Assembly: GCF_000016185.1 (NCBI RefSeq)
Contig: NC_011420.2
Coordinates: 764,501-828,500 of the forward strand
Length of the DNA stretch: 64,000 nucleotides
Direction of reading: 5' to 3'
From: Rhodospirillum centenum SW
GTDB taxonomy: Bacteria > Pseudomonadota > Alphaproteobacteria > Azospirillales > Azospirillaceae
Of the stretch, positions 53,145 to 64,000 are shown in pieces; within the stretch, counting starts at the first letter, position 1, and each line of letters begins with the position of its first letter. The notes beneath the pieces were generated by a model. It saw nothing but the letters and a program-made list of their open reading frames with translations, searched no databases and was not told where the DNA came from. The position numbers and the translations under genes were made by a program.

Positions 53145-54140
53145 ATGGATGCCGCTGCCCTGCCGACGCTTCCCACCGCCGCCGACGTGGAGGACGCCGC
53201 CCGCCGGCTGGCCGGTCAGGCGGTCGTCACGCCGCTCCTGCGCCATGCGGAACTGGACCGTCTGACCGGCGCCACCGTGCTGGTGAAGCCGGAGGTGTTG
53301 CAGGTCACCGGCTCCTTCAAGTTCCGGGGCGCCTTCAACCGGCTCTCGCGCATCCCGGCGGCGGAGCGGTCGCGCGGCGTCGTCGCCTGGTCGTCCGGCA
53401 ACCATGCCCAGGGCGTGGCGGAGGCCGCGCGGCGGCTGGGCATGCCGGCCACCATCGTCATGCCGGCCGACGCGCCGGCGCGGAAGATCGCCAACACCCG
53501 CGCGCTCGGCGTTTCGGTCGTCCTCTACGACCGCGCGACGGAGAGCCGGGAGGCGATCGGCGGCCGCATCGCGGCGGAACGGGGCGCGACCATCGTGCCG
53601 CCCTTCGACGATGTCCACATCATCGCGGGGCAGGGCACGGTCGGGCTGGAGATCGGCCGGCAGGCACGCGAGCTGGGCGTCGCGGCGGTGGACCACTGTC
53701 TTGTCTGCTGCTCCGGTGGCGGGCTTGCCACCGGCACGGCGCTGGGCCTGCACCTGAGCCACCCCGGCGCCCGTGTCCATACGGTGGAGCCCGTGGGCTT
53801 CGACGATTTCGCCCGTTCCCTCGCCAGCGGCCGCAAGGAGCGCAACGACAGCAGTACCGGCTCGGCCTGCGACGCGCTGATGGTGCAGACGCCGGGCGAC
53901 ATCACCCTCGCCCTGGCCCGCCGCGAGCTGGCGGAGGGGCTGGCGGTCAGCGACGGGGAGGCGTTCGCCGCCATGCGCTTCGCCTTCGACCATCTGAAGC
54001 TGGTGGTGGAGCCGGGCGGGGCCGTGGCGCTGGCCGCCCTGCTGAGCGGCCGCCTGCCGGTCGCGGGCCGCACCGTGGCGGTCGTGCTGTCCGGCGGCAA
54101 TGTGGACGCGGCGCTCTTCGCCCGGGTGCTGGCGGGCTGA
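53145..54140 (+). CDS. PLP-dependent serine/threonine dehydratase-like enzyme
   Basis: 331 residues of fold type II. The PLP lysine is in TGSFKFRGAFNRLS (Lys about 55), the asparagine loop in SSGNHAQGVAEA, and the phosphate-binding glycines in CCSGGGLATG. The family includes catabolic threonine deaminase, serine racemase and hydroxyaspartate dehydratase; this length lacks the ACT regulatory domain. The exact substrate cannot be read from sequence. Confidence 0.88.
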   Translation: MDAAALPTLPTAADVEDAARRLAGQAVVTPLLRHAELDRLTGATVLVKPEVLQVTGSFKFRGAFNRLSRIPAAERSRGVVAWSSGNHAQGVAEAARRLGMPATIVMPADAPARKIANTRALGVSVVLYDRATESREAIGGRIAAERGATIVPPFDDVHIIAGQGTVGLEIGRQARELGVAAVDHCLVCCSGGGLATGTALGLHLSHPGARVHTVEPVGFDDFARSLASGRKERNDSSTGSACDALMVQTPGDITLALARRELAEGLAVSDGEAFAAMRFAFDHLKLVVEPGGAVALAALLSGRLPVAGRTVAVVLSGGNVDAALFARVLAG

Positions 54141-54291
54141 CCGCGGCAGCCCTGCCGGACCCGCACTCTCCGAAATAGACGGCGTCCTCTCCGGGCATAT
54201 TCCCGAGCGGCAGTGTTCTCCCAGCGGGACCCGGCCGTCAGGCCGGTCGCGCGCCCCGAGCCAGGGAGCCCGCAGCCAGGGAGTAGGATGC

Positions 54292-56935
<2,644 letters not shown>

Positions 56936-56966
56936 GCCGGGTCATCAGGACAGATCGGGCAAGGGA

Positions 56967-56998
56967 AAAGGCCGTCCGGGGTGACCCGGGCGGCCTTT
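56967..56998 (+). terminator. Terminator after coxA
   Basis: A 14-bp stem with one G-T pair joins 56967-56980 and 56985-56998 around a four-base loop (GTGA); the arms are AAAGGCCGTCCGGG and CCCGGGCGGCCTTT. It begins 31 bases after the coxA stop and closes the two-gene cox unit. Confidence 0.8.
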
Positions 56999-57080
56999 CT
57001 CCGTCTGCCGGTGCCGCGCGGATGGTTGGCCCGGGCCGGCCGGGTGCGCTACATCAGGGGAGGCATCGCAGGGGAAGGTC

Positions 57081-57323
57081 ATGAAGCTTGAGGACAGGCT
57101 GGCGGTGAAACTCCTCGCCCAGGCGCAGTCCGCCCTGGGCAAGGCGGTCAACGAGACCCTGTGCACCGAGCCCGACCGGCGCATCGTGCGCGCCATGGTC
57201 GCGGAGGCGGCGGAGCTGATCCGCGAGTTCAACGAGCAGTATTTCGATCTGTCCGCCGCGGAGACGGGCCGCGGCCCGGGAGGGCCTCCTGCGGGGGAGG
57301 CGGGGATGCGCCGGAAGCCCTGA
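57081..57323 (+). CDS. Small hypothetical protein
   Basis: 80 residues: an acidic/basic helical part (LEDRLAVKLLAQAQSALGKAV, DRRIVRAMVAEAAELIREFNEQYF) and a Gly/Pro tail. GGGGAAGG precedes the ATG. No membrane segment or signal peptide. No family recognised; the helical composition looks like a real small protein rather than a chance frame. Confidence 0.6.
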   Translation: MKLEDRLAVKLLAQAQSALGKAVNETLCTEPDRRIVRAMVAEAAELIREFNEQYFDLSAAETGRGPGGPPAGEAGMRRKP

Positions 57324-57364
57324 CGCCCCCGCCGACCCTGTACCTGTCCGCGCCGCGGGTTCCC

Positions 57365-57622
57365 TCAGGCCACCATGCCGCAGCAGGCGCCGAAGCTGCG
57401 GAACACCTGACCCCGGCTGTCCTGGCGGCGGCCACCGTTGCCGGCCAGCGACGCCTCGCGCTGCCGGGCGGCCCGTTCGGCCGCGGCGATGCTGGCGAAG
57501 CGGCGGCCTTCCAGCGTGCCGTAGCACGGGTGGGAGGCGAAGAAGCGGTACCCGTCGCCATCGGCAACGGCGATGCCGGCGGTGGTGTTCGCGGTTTCGA
57601 TCACAAAGGCGGTAGCTGACAT
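57365..57622 (-). CDS. Small hypothetical protein with C-terminal cysteines
   Basis: 85 residues: MSATAFVIETANTTAGIAVAD, GYRFFASHPCYGTLEGRRFAS, an Ala/Arg-rich helix, and an end with paired cysteines (FGACCGMVA). GGGAGG eight bases before the ATG is a strong ribosome-binding site. Not recognised; possibly a conserved alphaproteobacterial small protein. Confidence 0.65.
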   Translation of the reverse strand: MSATAFVIETANTTAGIAVADGDGYRFFASHPCYGTLEGRRFASIAAAERAARQREASLAGNGGRRQDSRGQVFRSFGACCGMVA

Positions 57623-58067
57623 GAAAAATACCTCCCGCGGGCAGCGGCGCCGCCCGCGTATCAGACGTTCTATCGTTCGGGGGACCCGTCAATGCCGCGG
57701 TCGCGGCGTCCGGGTCGTGGACCTCAACAGGTCAGCAGGCCGGCATTCGGCTGCGACACATACACCTGCCGACGGCGGGCATGGCCCAGGCGGCGGTGTG
57801 CGGGACCCGGGTGCGTAAACGCACGGACCCTTGGTAAAAATCCAGGGAAAGGGGATGCGGGGAGGCGATGCCCATGGTGGCCATGGTGCCCTTCCTTTCT
57901 CTCCATCGAGAGCCACGAAGGGTCTTCGTGGCGCTTTAGCGTTTGGTGACGCGGCGCAAGCTGCTTCGATCAAATGCCCGCGGGCCCTGCTGCCGGGCCA
58001 GGCGTGAACCCCCCGTGGGGCTCGCTCACAGAGTTAGGCATGGCCGCGCGGATGTCAACCGTCGAAG
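57623..58067. other. Intergenic region with several hairpins
   Basis: No supported gene in about 445 bases. It holds GTGCGTAAACGCAC (57811-57824), CTCTCCATCGAGAG (57898-57911) and directly after it a perfect nine-base-pair hairpin GCCACGAAG-GGT-CTTCGTGGC (57912-57932) followed by GCTTT. The last may be a terminator. An insertion sequence ends the region. Confidence 0.55.
57912..57932 (+). terminator. Perfect 9-bp hairpin, possible terminator
   Basis: GCCACGAAG (57912-57920) pairs exactly with CTTCGTGGC (57924-57932) across a GGT loop. A short CTTT follows two bases later. No obvious gene ends just before it, so it may instead be part of a structured RNA or terminate transcripts towards the insertion sequence. 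Confidence 0.4.
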
Positions 58068-58077
58068 AACAACAGGG
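58068..58077. repeat. Target-site duplication, left copy
   Basis: AACAACAGGG directly abuts the left inverted repeat of the insertion sequence and is identical to 59290-59299 on the other side. Ten base pairs fits the ISAs1 family. Confidence 0.9.
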
Positions 58078-59289
58078 CACGGCTATCGCATTTGCCCGAG
58101 GATGGTTCGGGCATAGTCGTCGGACCATCCGGCGCGTTTTCTGCGGAGGCGGATGGAATCCTGGTTGTTGGCGGAGCGGACGACGTTGAGTGCGAGTTTT
58201 CGGAGTGTGGCGAGGTTTTCCGGGCCATGGTCCTTGCGGTTACGGGCGCGGTCTTCGTCGAAGGAGGTGTCGAGCACCCAATGGACGGCGGCCTCGATGC
58301 TCCAGTGGGCGCGGACGGCGCGGGCGAGCGTCTTGGGCTCCAGCGCGGCGGAGGAGAGATAGAGGGTTCGGGTGGCGGTAGTGCGGCCGTCGGGGCTCGT
58401 GACCGTGCGTTCGACCAGGCCCAGGATCTTCAGGCCCGGCAGTACGGCCTCGTCGGGGAAACGTCGGTCGGAGGCGAGCCAGGCCACGTCGTGGCTTACC
58501 CAGTGGCGGCGCACCTCGATACGACCGTGGTCGGCATCGGTGGTGACATGGGGCACGGCCAGAACCGTTGCCGGGTCCGCGAAGTAGCGCTCAACCTCGG
58601 CCCGTAGCGCAGGGCGGTTGTCTTTCAGCGGAAAAAGCCAGTCGCCGCCCCGCTCCAGGATGGTCTGCGCCGTCCGCTCCTGCGCGTGCAGAGCGTCACC
58701 GGTTACCAGCACACCCTTGAGATCGAACAGTTCCAGCAACGCCCGCGCCGCCACGATCTCGTTCTCGCCCGCGGCCACCGCCCGCTGCCCCACGATCATC
58801 CGCGCGCCGGACGCAAACGCGCTCACCACATGTAGAGCCGAACGCCCCGCCGCCCGGTCGAAGGAGCGCCGTAGCGTCTTGCCGTCAATGGCCAGGACCC
58901 CGGCCCCATCCTCCCCCAGATGATCAAGGAACTGCTGGAAACAGCGGGAAAACGCCACCGGGTCCAGAAGCCGGAATACCCGTGAAAACGTGTCGTGGCT
59001 GGGCAGCCCGCCGGGAAGCTCGAGGAACTCCTCGAACAAGGCCCGCCGGTCCCGCGCGAAGGTCGCAAAGTCCACGCAGCTTTCCGCCCCGCAGATCGAC
59101 GCCGTCAACGCAATCGTCAGAACATCCAGAAGAGCGTGACGCCGCGCATTCCCTGTCCGCGGATCGGGAAGACCTTGAAACGAAATCCGAAAAATTCCAG
59201 CCATCGACCCCTCCCATAGATCAGGGCCGACATACAGAATCCATTTCCCAACACCGCGCTACAAAACTTTCCCTAATGCGATTCCCGTG
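58078..59289 (-). mobile_element. Insertion sequence of the ISAs1 type, complete, 1212 bp
   Basis: The element is bounded by imperfect inverted repeats: left CACGGCTATCGCATT (58078-58092) and, read from the right end, CACGGGAATCGCATT (59275-59289), matching at 13 of 15 positions. It is flanked by a perfect 10-bp direct repeat AACAACAGGG at 58068-58077 and 59290-59299, the target-site duplication. One intact transposase gene fills it. Insertion lies between genes, 33 bases past the DUF3422 stop. Confidence 0.92.
58083..59204 (-). CDS. ISAs1-family transposase (H-repeat type)
   Basis: 373 residues with the family layout: FQGLPDPRTGNARRHALLDVL at the N-terminus, the first catalytic Asp in VLAIDGKTLRRS, the second in VLVTGDALHAQ, and the C-terminal Glu region in HWSIEAAVHWVLDTSFDEDRAR. 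The product cuts and rejoins DNA through a DDE active site. GGGAGGGG precedes the ATG. No frameshift or stop is present, so it appears functional. Confidence 0.93.
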   Translation of the reverse strand: MAGIFRISFQGLPDPRTGNARRHALLDVLTIALTASICGAESCVDFATFARDRRALFEEFLELPGGLPSHDTFSRVFRLLDPVAFSRCFQQFLDHLGEDGAGVLAIDGKTLRRSFDRAAGRSALHVVSAFASGARMIVGQRAVAAGENEIVAARALLELFDLKGVLVTGDALHAQERTAQTILERGGDWLFPLKDNRPALRAEVERYFADPATVLAVPHVTTDADHGRIEVRRHWVSHDVAWLASDRRFPDEAVLPGLKILGLVERTVTSPDGRTTATRTLYLSSAALEPKTLARAVRAHWSIEAAVHWVLDTSFDEDRARNRKDHGPENLATLRKLALNVVRSANNQDSIRLRRKRAGWSDDYARTILGQMR

Positions 59290-59299
59290 AACAACAGGG
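59290..59299. repeat. Target-site duplication, right copy
   Basis: AACAACAGGG directly follows the right inverted repeat and matches the left copy exactly, which shows the element moved here by transposition without later rearrangement. Confidence 0.9.
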
Positions 59300-59322
59300 C
59301 GGGAAGGCGGTCCTCCGGCGCG

Positions 59323-60618
59323 TCATCCTTTCGCCATCAGCGCCTCTTTCAGACGGCGGACCGCCAACCAGACCGCAGCGACCACGGCGGGGGCGGCGAT
59401 GGCCGCGAACAGCTCCTTGGAGACAGGGATGCCCAGCGCCGGCAACCCGTCCACCACGTATTTCAGGAGCCCCACCGCATAATAGCTGATGGCGAAGACG
59501 GACAGCCCCTCCACCGTCTGCTGGATGCGGAGCTGCGCCTTCGTCCGCCGGTCCATCGAGCGCAGCACGCCGGCATTCTGCTCCGCCAGCCGCACGTCCA
59601 CCCGGGTGCGCAGCATGCCGCTGGCACGGGCAAGGCCTTTGCCCAGTTCGGCCTGCCGCCGGCCGACCGCCTCGCAGGTGCGCACGGCCGGGAAGAAACG
59701 GCGCGACAGGAAGGAGCCGATCCGCTGCAGGCCGCCGATCCGCTCCTCCCGCAGCTCTTCCAGCCGGCGGGAGATCAGCTCGGCATAGGCGGTGGTGGCG
59801 CTGAAGCGGTAGCGGGTGCGCGAGGCGAGCGCCTCCGCCTCGGCCGCCAGCAGGGTCAGCTCGTCCAGCAGCCCGTGCTCGGCATCGGGGGTCAGGGCCT
59901 TGGCGGTGCTGCTGACGATCTCGGACAGGCGGTGCTCCATGGCGGAGAGCTGGCCGCCCACCTCCTGCGCCAGCGGCAGGGAGAGCAGCGCCATCATGCG
60001 GTACGTCTCCAGCTCCACCAGCCGCTGCACCAGCCGGCCCGTCCTGTCCGGGGTCAGCAGCCGGACGTCGCGCAGCAGCATCCGGCTGAACCCGTCCGGG
60101 CGGATGCGGAAGTCCGTCCAGGCCAGCGCGTCGCCGGCATAGACGGAAGAGCCGACCGCCTCCCCGCTGGGAAACAGGATGGAGATGCGCTCCTGCCAGT
60201 GGGCCTGACCCGCCCCCGGTTCCACCCGCACATGGACGGCGACCAGCCGCTCCCCGGGCAGCCGGTCGGCCCAGGCCTCCAGCTCCGGGTCCAGGGCCGA
60301 CCAGTCGTCGTCGCCCGCCAGCCCGTCCGCCGCGACGGTGATCGAGGTGAACTCCGTATGCCGTTCCCATTTGAGCTGGCGGGTGCCGATCCGCGCCAGC
60401 ATGTGGCGGTCGCCCGGCCCCGGCGGGGGGGCGCCGTGCCGGCGGCACAGCTCCGCCACCATCTCCCGCTCCAGCGATGCAGGCTCTCCCGTCAGGATGG
60501 CGAGGTGGGTCACCCGCGACGGTGTGCGGACATAGAGGCTCGGCCGGGCATGTACCTCGTCGTTGAGGCGGCGGCGTTGGGGATGGTGCTGCGCCACGGG
60601 CTGGACCTGAACGTCCAT
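59323..60618 (-). CDS. DUF3422 membrane protein
   Basis: 431 residues. LNDEVHARPSLYVRTPSRVTHLA opens the domain, a long helical coiled-coil-like region follows, and two membrane segments sit at the C-terminus (LSVFAISYYAVGLLKYVVDG and LFAAIAAPAVVAAVWLAV). DUF3422 occurs in proteobacteria with unknown function. AGGAG six bases before 60618 fixes the start; the frame is open upstream to 60738. Confidence 0.85.
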   Translation of the reverse strand: MDVQVQPVAQHHPQRRRLNDEVHARPSLYVRTPSRVTHLAILTGEPASLEREMVAELCRRHGAPPPGPGDRHMLARIGTRQLKWERHTEFTSITVAADGLAGDDDWSALDPELEAWADRLPGERLVAVHVRVEPGAGQAHWQERISILFPSGEAVGSSVYAGDALAWTDFRIRPDGFSRMLLRDVRLLTPDRTGRLVQRLVELETYRMMALLSLPLAQEVGGQLSAMEHRLSEIVSSTAKALTPDAEHGLLDELTLLAAEAEALASRTRYRFSATTAYAELISRRLEELREERIGGLQRIGSFLSRRFFPAVRTCEAVGRRQAELGKGLARASGMLRTRVDVRLAEQNAGVLRSMDRRTKAQLRIQQTVEGLSVFAISYYAVGLLKYVVDGLPALGIPVSKELFAAIAAPAVVAAVWLAVRRLKEALMAKG

Positions 60619-60894
60619 GCGGGTCTCCTGGGGGTGGGGCGTCGATCGGAACAGGATGGCGGGGCTCTCAACGCTCCCCCCGGGGCTTCCCCGGGGCTCC
60701 CCCGGGCCGGTGCCCCTGCCGGCCGGGGGAAGGCGCATCTTTAGATAGGTCGGTTCAACACCTTAGAAAGGACCCTGACGCAGATCCGCGGCTGCCGTTC
60801 CGGCAGAGCCGGCATGTCGATCTGTCCGATTGGCAGCCGCGGCCCTGGCGGAGAGGATGGCACCGGTTTCGCCGAATGCGCCATCGACTTCCGC

Positions 60895-60946
60895 GGTCTG
60901 CCATCCAAGTCTGCCACCCAGGTCCGCCGCCCAGGTCTGCCATCTG
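60895..60946. repeat. Four 13-bp tandem repeats
   Basis: GGTCTGCCATCCA, AGTCTGCCACCCA, GGTCCGCCGCCCA and GGTCTGCCATCTG stand in tandem. The array lies upstream of moeA in the gap after the divergent DUF3422 gene, so it falls in the probable regulatory region. Confidence 0.8.
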
Positions 60947-61006
60947 CGATGCCGCCCGCCCCGCCGACGGGCCGGGCCGTTTCCGAGTCTTGCCACGAGG
61001 TGCCCC

Positions 61007-62269
61007 TTGGCCCCGCTTCCCGACGACCGCTCCGCTTCCGCCGGGCCGCTGCTGCCCGTTGCCGGGGCGGAGGAACTGCTGCGCGACCGGTTCACCCCCG
61101 TGGCGCCGATCGAGCGCGTGCCGCTGCCGGCTGCGCTCGACCGTGTGCTGGCGGAGGAGGTCGTCGCCGCCCTGGACGTTCCCCCGCAGGACAGCGCCGC
61201 CGTGGACGGCTATGCCGTCCGCCATGCCGACCTGGAAGCAGGCGCCGAGACCACGCTGCCGCTGGTCGCGCGGATTGCCGCCGGGCATCCGGCTGCGGCG
61301 GCCGGGGAGAAGGTGGCGGTGCGGATCTTCACCGGTGCCCGCCTGCCGGCGGGGTTCGATACCGTGGTGATGCAGGAGGACGCGCGGGCCGAGGGCGACA
61401 GCGTCGTCCTGCCCGCCGGGATCGAGCCGGGCGCCAACCGCCGCCGGGCCGGGGAGGATGTGGGCAAGGGAACGGCCATTCTGCGGCCTGGACGCCGGTT
61501 GCGCCCGCAGGACATCGGACTGGCGGCCTCCGTCGGGGCGACGCGGCTGGCCGTGCGCAGCCCGCTGCGCGTGGCGGTCCTGTCCACCGGGGACGAGATC
61601 GTGGACCCGGCCTCCCTTGCCGGCCGGCCGCCGCCGCCGGCCGCGGTCTTCGACAGCAACCGCTACACGGTCACGGCCCTGCTGCGCCGTCTGGGCTGCG
61701 ACGTGACCGACCTGGGGATCGTGCCGGACTCCGCGCCCGCCATGCGCGAGGCGCTGACCGCCGCGGCCCGCCGCCACGACCTGGTGGTCAGCAGCGGCGG
61801 TGTCTCGGAGGGAGAGGAGGACCATCTCTGTGGTGCCCTCCAGGCCGCGGGCCGTCTGGATTTCCGGGGGCTGGCGATCAAGCCCGGCCGGCCGGTCGCC
61901 CTGGGCCGGATCGGGGAGACGCCGGTGGTCGGGCTGCCCGGCAGCCCGGTGGCGGCGATGATCGCCTTCCTGAAGCTGGTGCGCCCCCTGGTCCACCGGC
62001 TGCAGGGCTGCGACGCGGCGGACCCGCCGCCGTTCCCCGTGCGCGCCGCCTTCGCCTACGCCAAGAAGCCGGACCGCCGGGACTATCTGCGGGTGACGCT
62101 GGTCCGCGCGGCGGACGGGATGCTGGAGGCACGCCGGCTGTCGCGGGACGGATCGGCCGTCCTCTCCGCCATGGTCGAGGCCGACGGGCTGATCGAGCTG
62201 GGCGAGGCGGTGACGGCCGTGGCGGAGGGCGATCTGGTGCCCTGCCTGCCGCTCGGCAGCCTGTTCTGA
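61007..62269 (+). CDS. moeA: Molybdopterin molybdenumtransferase MoeA
   Basis: 420 residues from a TTG start (GAGGTG four bases upstream). The MoeA core is clear: DSAAVDGYAVRHADL, VRIFTGARLPAGFDTVVMQED, VAVLSTGDEIVDPAS, SSGGVSEGEEDHL, GLAIKPGRPVALGRIG and GLPGSPVAAMI. It inserts molybdate into adenylylated molybdopterin. The frame is open for another 59 codons upstream (to 60830), but those residues do not look like MoeA, so the TTG is preferred. The start is the uncertain part. Confidence 0.9.
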   Translation: MAPLPDDRSASAGPLLPVAGAEELLRDRFTPVAPIERVPLPAALDRVLAEEVVAALDVPPQDSAAVDGYAVRHADLEAGAETTLPLVARIAAGHPAAAAGEKVAVRIFTGARLPAGFDTVVMQEDARAEGDSVVLPAGIEPGANRRRAGEDVGKGTAILRPGRRLRPQDIGLAASVGATRLAVRSPLRVAVLSTGDEIVDPASLAGRPPPPAAVFDSNRYTVTALLRRLGCDVTDLGIVPDSAPAMREALTAAARRHDLVVSSGGVSEGEEDHLCGALQAAGRLDFRGLAIKPGRPVALGRIGETPVVGLPGSPVAAMIAFLKLVRPLVHRLQGCDAADPPPFPVRAAFAYAKKPDRRDYLRVTLVRAADGMLEARRLSRDGSAVLSAMVEADGLIELGEAVTAVAEGDLVPCLPLGSLF

Positions 62270-62287
62270 GGGCGGGCCGGGTTCCGG

Positions 62288-64000
62288 TCAGGCGCGCACG
62301 GTCCCGCCGGGGCCGCCGCCGCGGCGGATGGTGATCCAGCCATGCGCGCCGGTCCGGAAGCCGAGGCTACCGGCATAGCCGAACAGCTCCAGGCTCTCCC
62401 GGAACAGGGCATTCAGGTCGCGGGTCATGGCGGCCGGCAGCAGGTCGCGCGTCCGGACCAGAAGGTCGAGCTGGCGCGGCCGCACCAGCCCGTCGAGCTG
62501 CATCGGTCCGAAGCGGCTGAACTCCACCTCCAGCAGGAAACGGGTGGCGCCGGGCCGGCCGCGGCCCCCCGGCGCCGCGGATCCGTCTTCCCCCTGGCGG
62601 AGATAGAGCTGGAGGCGGCCCGGCCGCTCCGCCTCCCCGAAGGGCACCGTCCAGGCACGCCAGCCGTCCGGCAGCGGCTCCTGCGCCTGCCGCGACAGGG
62701 TACGGAAATCCTCCGTCAGACGGTGCAGCAGCTCGCCCCGGCCGCTGCCCTCCAGAGCCGAGACGGCGGCGTCCCCCAGCCAGCCGGCGGCGTCACCGCC
62801 CCGGATGGCCGAGAGGAAGAACAGCAGGTTGGCCGCCAGCCGGCGGTTCGGCTGCGGCAGCACCGCCGCGGCCACGGCGCGGGCCAGGGTCGGGTCGCTG
62901 GCGGCCAGCGTCTCCATCACCTCACGCAGGGCGGGCCAGTCATTGCCGGCGGCCGGATCCAGGCGTGTCGGGGGCGCCGGGCGGGCGGCCGGCGCCTCCA
63001 GGGACAGCAGCAGCTCCGATCCCGCGGGCAGGCCCGCGCGCGCCTGCAACAGCAGCGTCCCGTGTGGCGTGGTGACGACCGCCAGCCCGCCGGAGGTGCT
63101 GCCGGTCAATGTCCCGACGATCCCGCCGGGCGGCCGGGCGCCCGGGTCTGCGTTCACGGGGGCGTTCACGGTGGCGGGCGCATCGGCGGGGAGCGGACCG
63201 GCGGGGGCTGGCGGAGCGATGGAGGCCGTGTCGGTCGCCAGGATGCGGACCAGCAGACTCTGCCCCGGCATCAGTTGCTGCGATGCCGCCTGTCGCGGCG
63301 GGGGGAGGAGCGGCGCCCCGGCCCCCTCCGCGGCTCCTTCCGCCTCGATCGGAACCGGCGGGTTGCCCGCCAGTGGGGGAGGGGCGGGCGGACGTGGCGG
63401 CCCGGCGGCCTCCGGAGCGGCCCCGTGCGGCCCGGCGGGTGCGGCGGTCAGGGGAGGACGGGCCGGTGCCGCGAGACCGGGTGTTCCGCCGTCCTCCGGT
63501 TCCGGCGGGCCGGTGAGACGGTCAAGGGGGGCTGCGGATGCTCCCGGATCTGGATCTGTCGGGCCAGGGGCTGCCTGACTGTGCGATGGCGCGGGCATCC
63601 CGGCGGGAGCGCCGGGTCCCCCCAGGGAAGTCGCCGCTGCCGGACCGGAGAGGGCCGGACCGGAGAGGGCCGGTCCGGCGGAGGGCGGGGCGGGGCGGGA
63701 CAAGGCCACCCCGTCTCCCGGCGCTCCCTCTCCCGGCAGCCCGGTTCCTGCCAGCGGTCCTCCCCCTTGCGGCGATGCTCCGCCTGCCGGCGTCGGGAAC
63801 GGCATCACTTCCGGGATGGGCGGAAGAACGGGGAGTGTCGGCAGGGGCGGGACCGGCGGCAGCGGTACGGTCGGAAGGGGGACGACAGGCAGCGGGGGCA
63901 GGGCTGTGAGTGCAGGAAACCCTGCCGCCATGCCGGCTGCCGTCATGCCCCCGGCCACAGGCAGTCCTGCCATCGGGAGCCCCGCCGTCGGGAGTCTCAC
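62288..64000 (-). CDS. Proline-rich protein with FliK-like C-terminus, partial
   Basis: At least 570 residues; the frame reaches the right edge, so the N-terminus is probably outside. The first ~240 visible residues are Pro/Gly/Ala low complexity. The C-terminal ~200 are globular, with SALEGSGRGELLHRLTEDFR, FLLEVEFSRFGPMQLDGLV and LNALFRESLELFGYAGSLGF. That pattern is reminiscent of the flagellar hook-length control (FliK) C-terminal domain, but it is weak. It is convergent with moeA, 18 bases apart. Confidence 0.55.
   Translation of the reverse strand: MRLPTAGLPMAGLPVAGGMTAAGMAAGFPALTALPPLPVVPLPTVPLPPVPPLPTLPVLPPIPEVMPFPTPAGGASPQGGGPLAGTGLPGEGAPGDGVALSRPAPPSAGPALSGPALSGPAAATSLGGPGAPAGMPAPSHSQAAPGPTDPDPGASAAPLDRLTGPPEPEDGGTPGLAAPARPPLTAAPAGPHGAAPEAAGPPRPPAPPPLAGNPPVPIEAEGAAEGAGAPLLPPPRQAASQQLMPGQSLLVRILATDTASIAPPAPAGPLPADAPATVNAPVNADPGARPPGGIVGTLTGSTSGGLAVVTTPHGTLLLQARAGLPAGSELLLSLEAPAARPAPPTRLDPAAGNDWPALREVMETLAASDPTLARAVAAAVLPQPNRRLAANLLFFLSAIRGGDAAGWLGDAAVSALEGSGRGELLHRLTEDFRTLSRQAQEPLPDGWRAWTVPFGEAERPGRLQLYLRQGEDGSAAPGGRGRPGATRFLLEVEFSRFGPMQLDGLVRPRQLDLLVRTRDLLPAAMTRDLNALFRESLELFGYAGSLGFRTGAHGWITIRRGGGPGGTVRA

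Noticed and set aside
58083-59204. The insertion sequence disrupting a host gene
   Set aside because: Removing the element leaves an intergenic junction; the nearest gene (DUF3422) keeps its stop codon 33 bases away.
60830-61006. N-terminal extension of MoeA
   Set aside because: The residues are not MoeA-like and cover the 13-bp repeats; a start at 61007 gives the usual family length.

Overview
The window is very GC-rich, densely packed chromosomal DNA of an alphaproteobacterium, most likely a member of the Rhodospirillales close to Azospirillum or Rhodospirillum centenum (Rhodocista). This rests on the spc/alpha ribosomal gene order with adk and without rpmJ, on alphaproteobacterial families such as DUF2336 and DUF3422, and on a Caulobacter-type ceramide pathway. 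The exact species is an inference.

1-12180: the ribosomal superoperon, from the end of rplB through rplO, secY, adk, rpsM, rpsK, rpoA and rplQ. It is split by hairpin terminators after rplO, adk and rpoA, with a near-consensus promoter before rpsM and a long nested hairpin between rpsK and rpoA.

12300-18640 (minus strand): envelope genes. They include a small lipoprotein, two PRC-barrel proteins carrying tandem nine-residue repeats, an outer-membrane beta-barrel, small proline-rich proteins, a DUF1080 protein and an MlaA-like protein.

18850-36645: the most interesting region. A flippase and a GT4 glycosyltransferase precede a bacterial sphingolipid locus. On the plus strand lie an acyl-ACP synthetase, a short-chain reductase, a dedicated acyl carrier protein and serine palmitoyltransferase. 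A minus-strand block follows with a methyltransferase, a nucleotidyltransferase-fold protein, a ceramide/diacylglycerol kinase and a CDP-alcohol phosphatidyltransferase. Plus-strand genes then encode a metallophosphoesterase, a HIT protein, an LptF/LptG permease pair, a membrane di-iron hydroxylase, a bCerS-like ceramide synthase and a nucleotidyltransferase. Together they could make, hydroxylate, acylate and decorate a ceramide with a phosphorylated headgroup and possibly move it across the envelope. Sites of the CRP-type GTGA-N6-TCAC recur in this region.

36640-42490: an Lrp regulator divergent from alanine dehydrogenase, RNase Z, a MarR regulator behind an FNR-type box, a DUF442 phosphatase-like protein, and a DUF2336 gene behind an AT-rich island and a pentanucleotide repeat.

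42625-51719: a tightly overlapping operon that starts with myo-inositol-phosphate synthase and a histidine phosphatase. It continues with a CgeB-type transferase, a sugar nucleotidyltransferase, a methyltransferase, a GH39-like protein, a PIG-L deacetylase, a GT4 enzyme, a BioF2/CelD-type acyltransferase and an unknown protein, and probably makes a surface saccharide.

51856-64000: a phosphodiesterase-like lipoprotein, a serine/threonine dehydratase, coxB-coxA without coxC, small hypothetical genes, an intact ISAs1-type insertion sequence with a 10-bp target duplication, a DUF3422 membrane protein, moeA, and a proline-rich possibly FliK-like protein that runs off the end.
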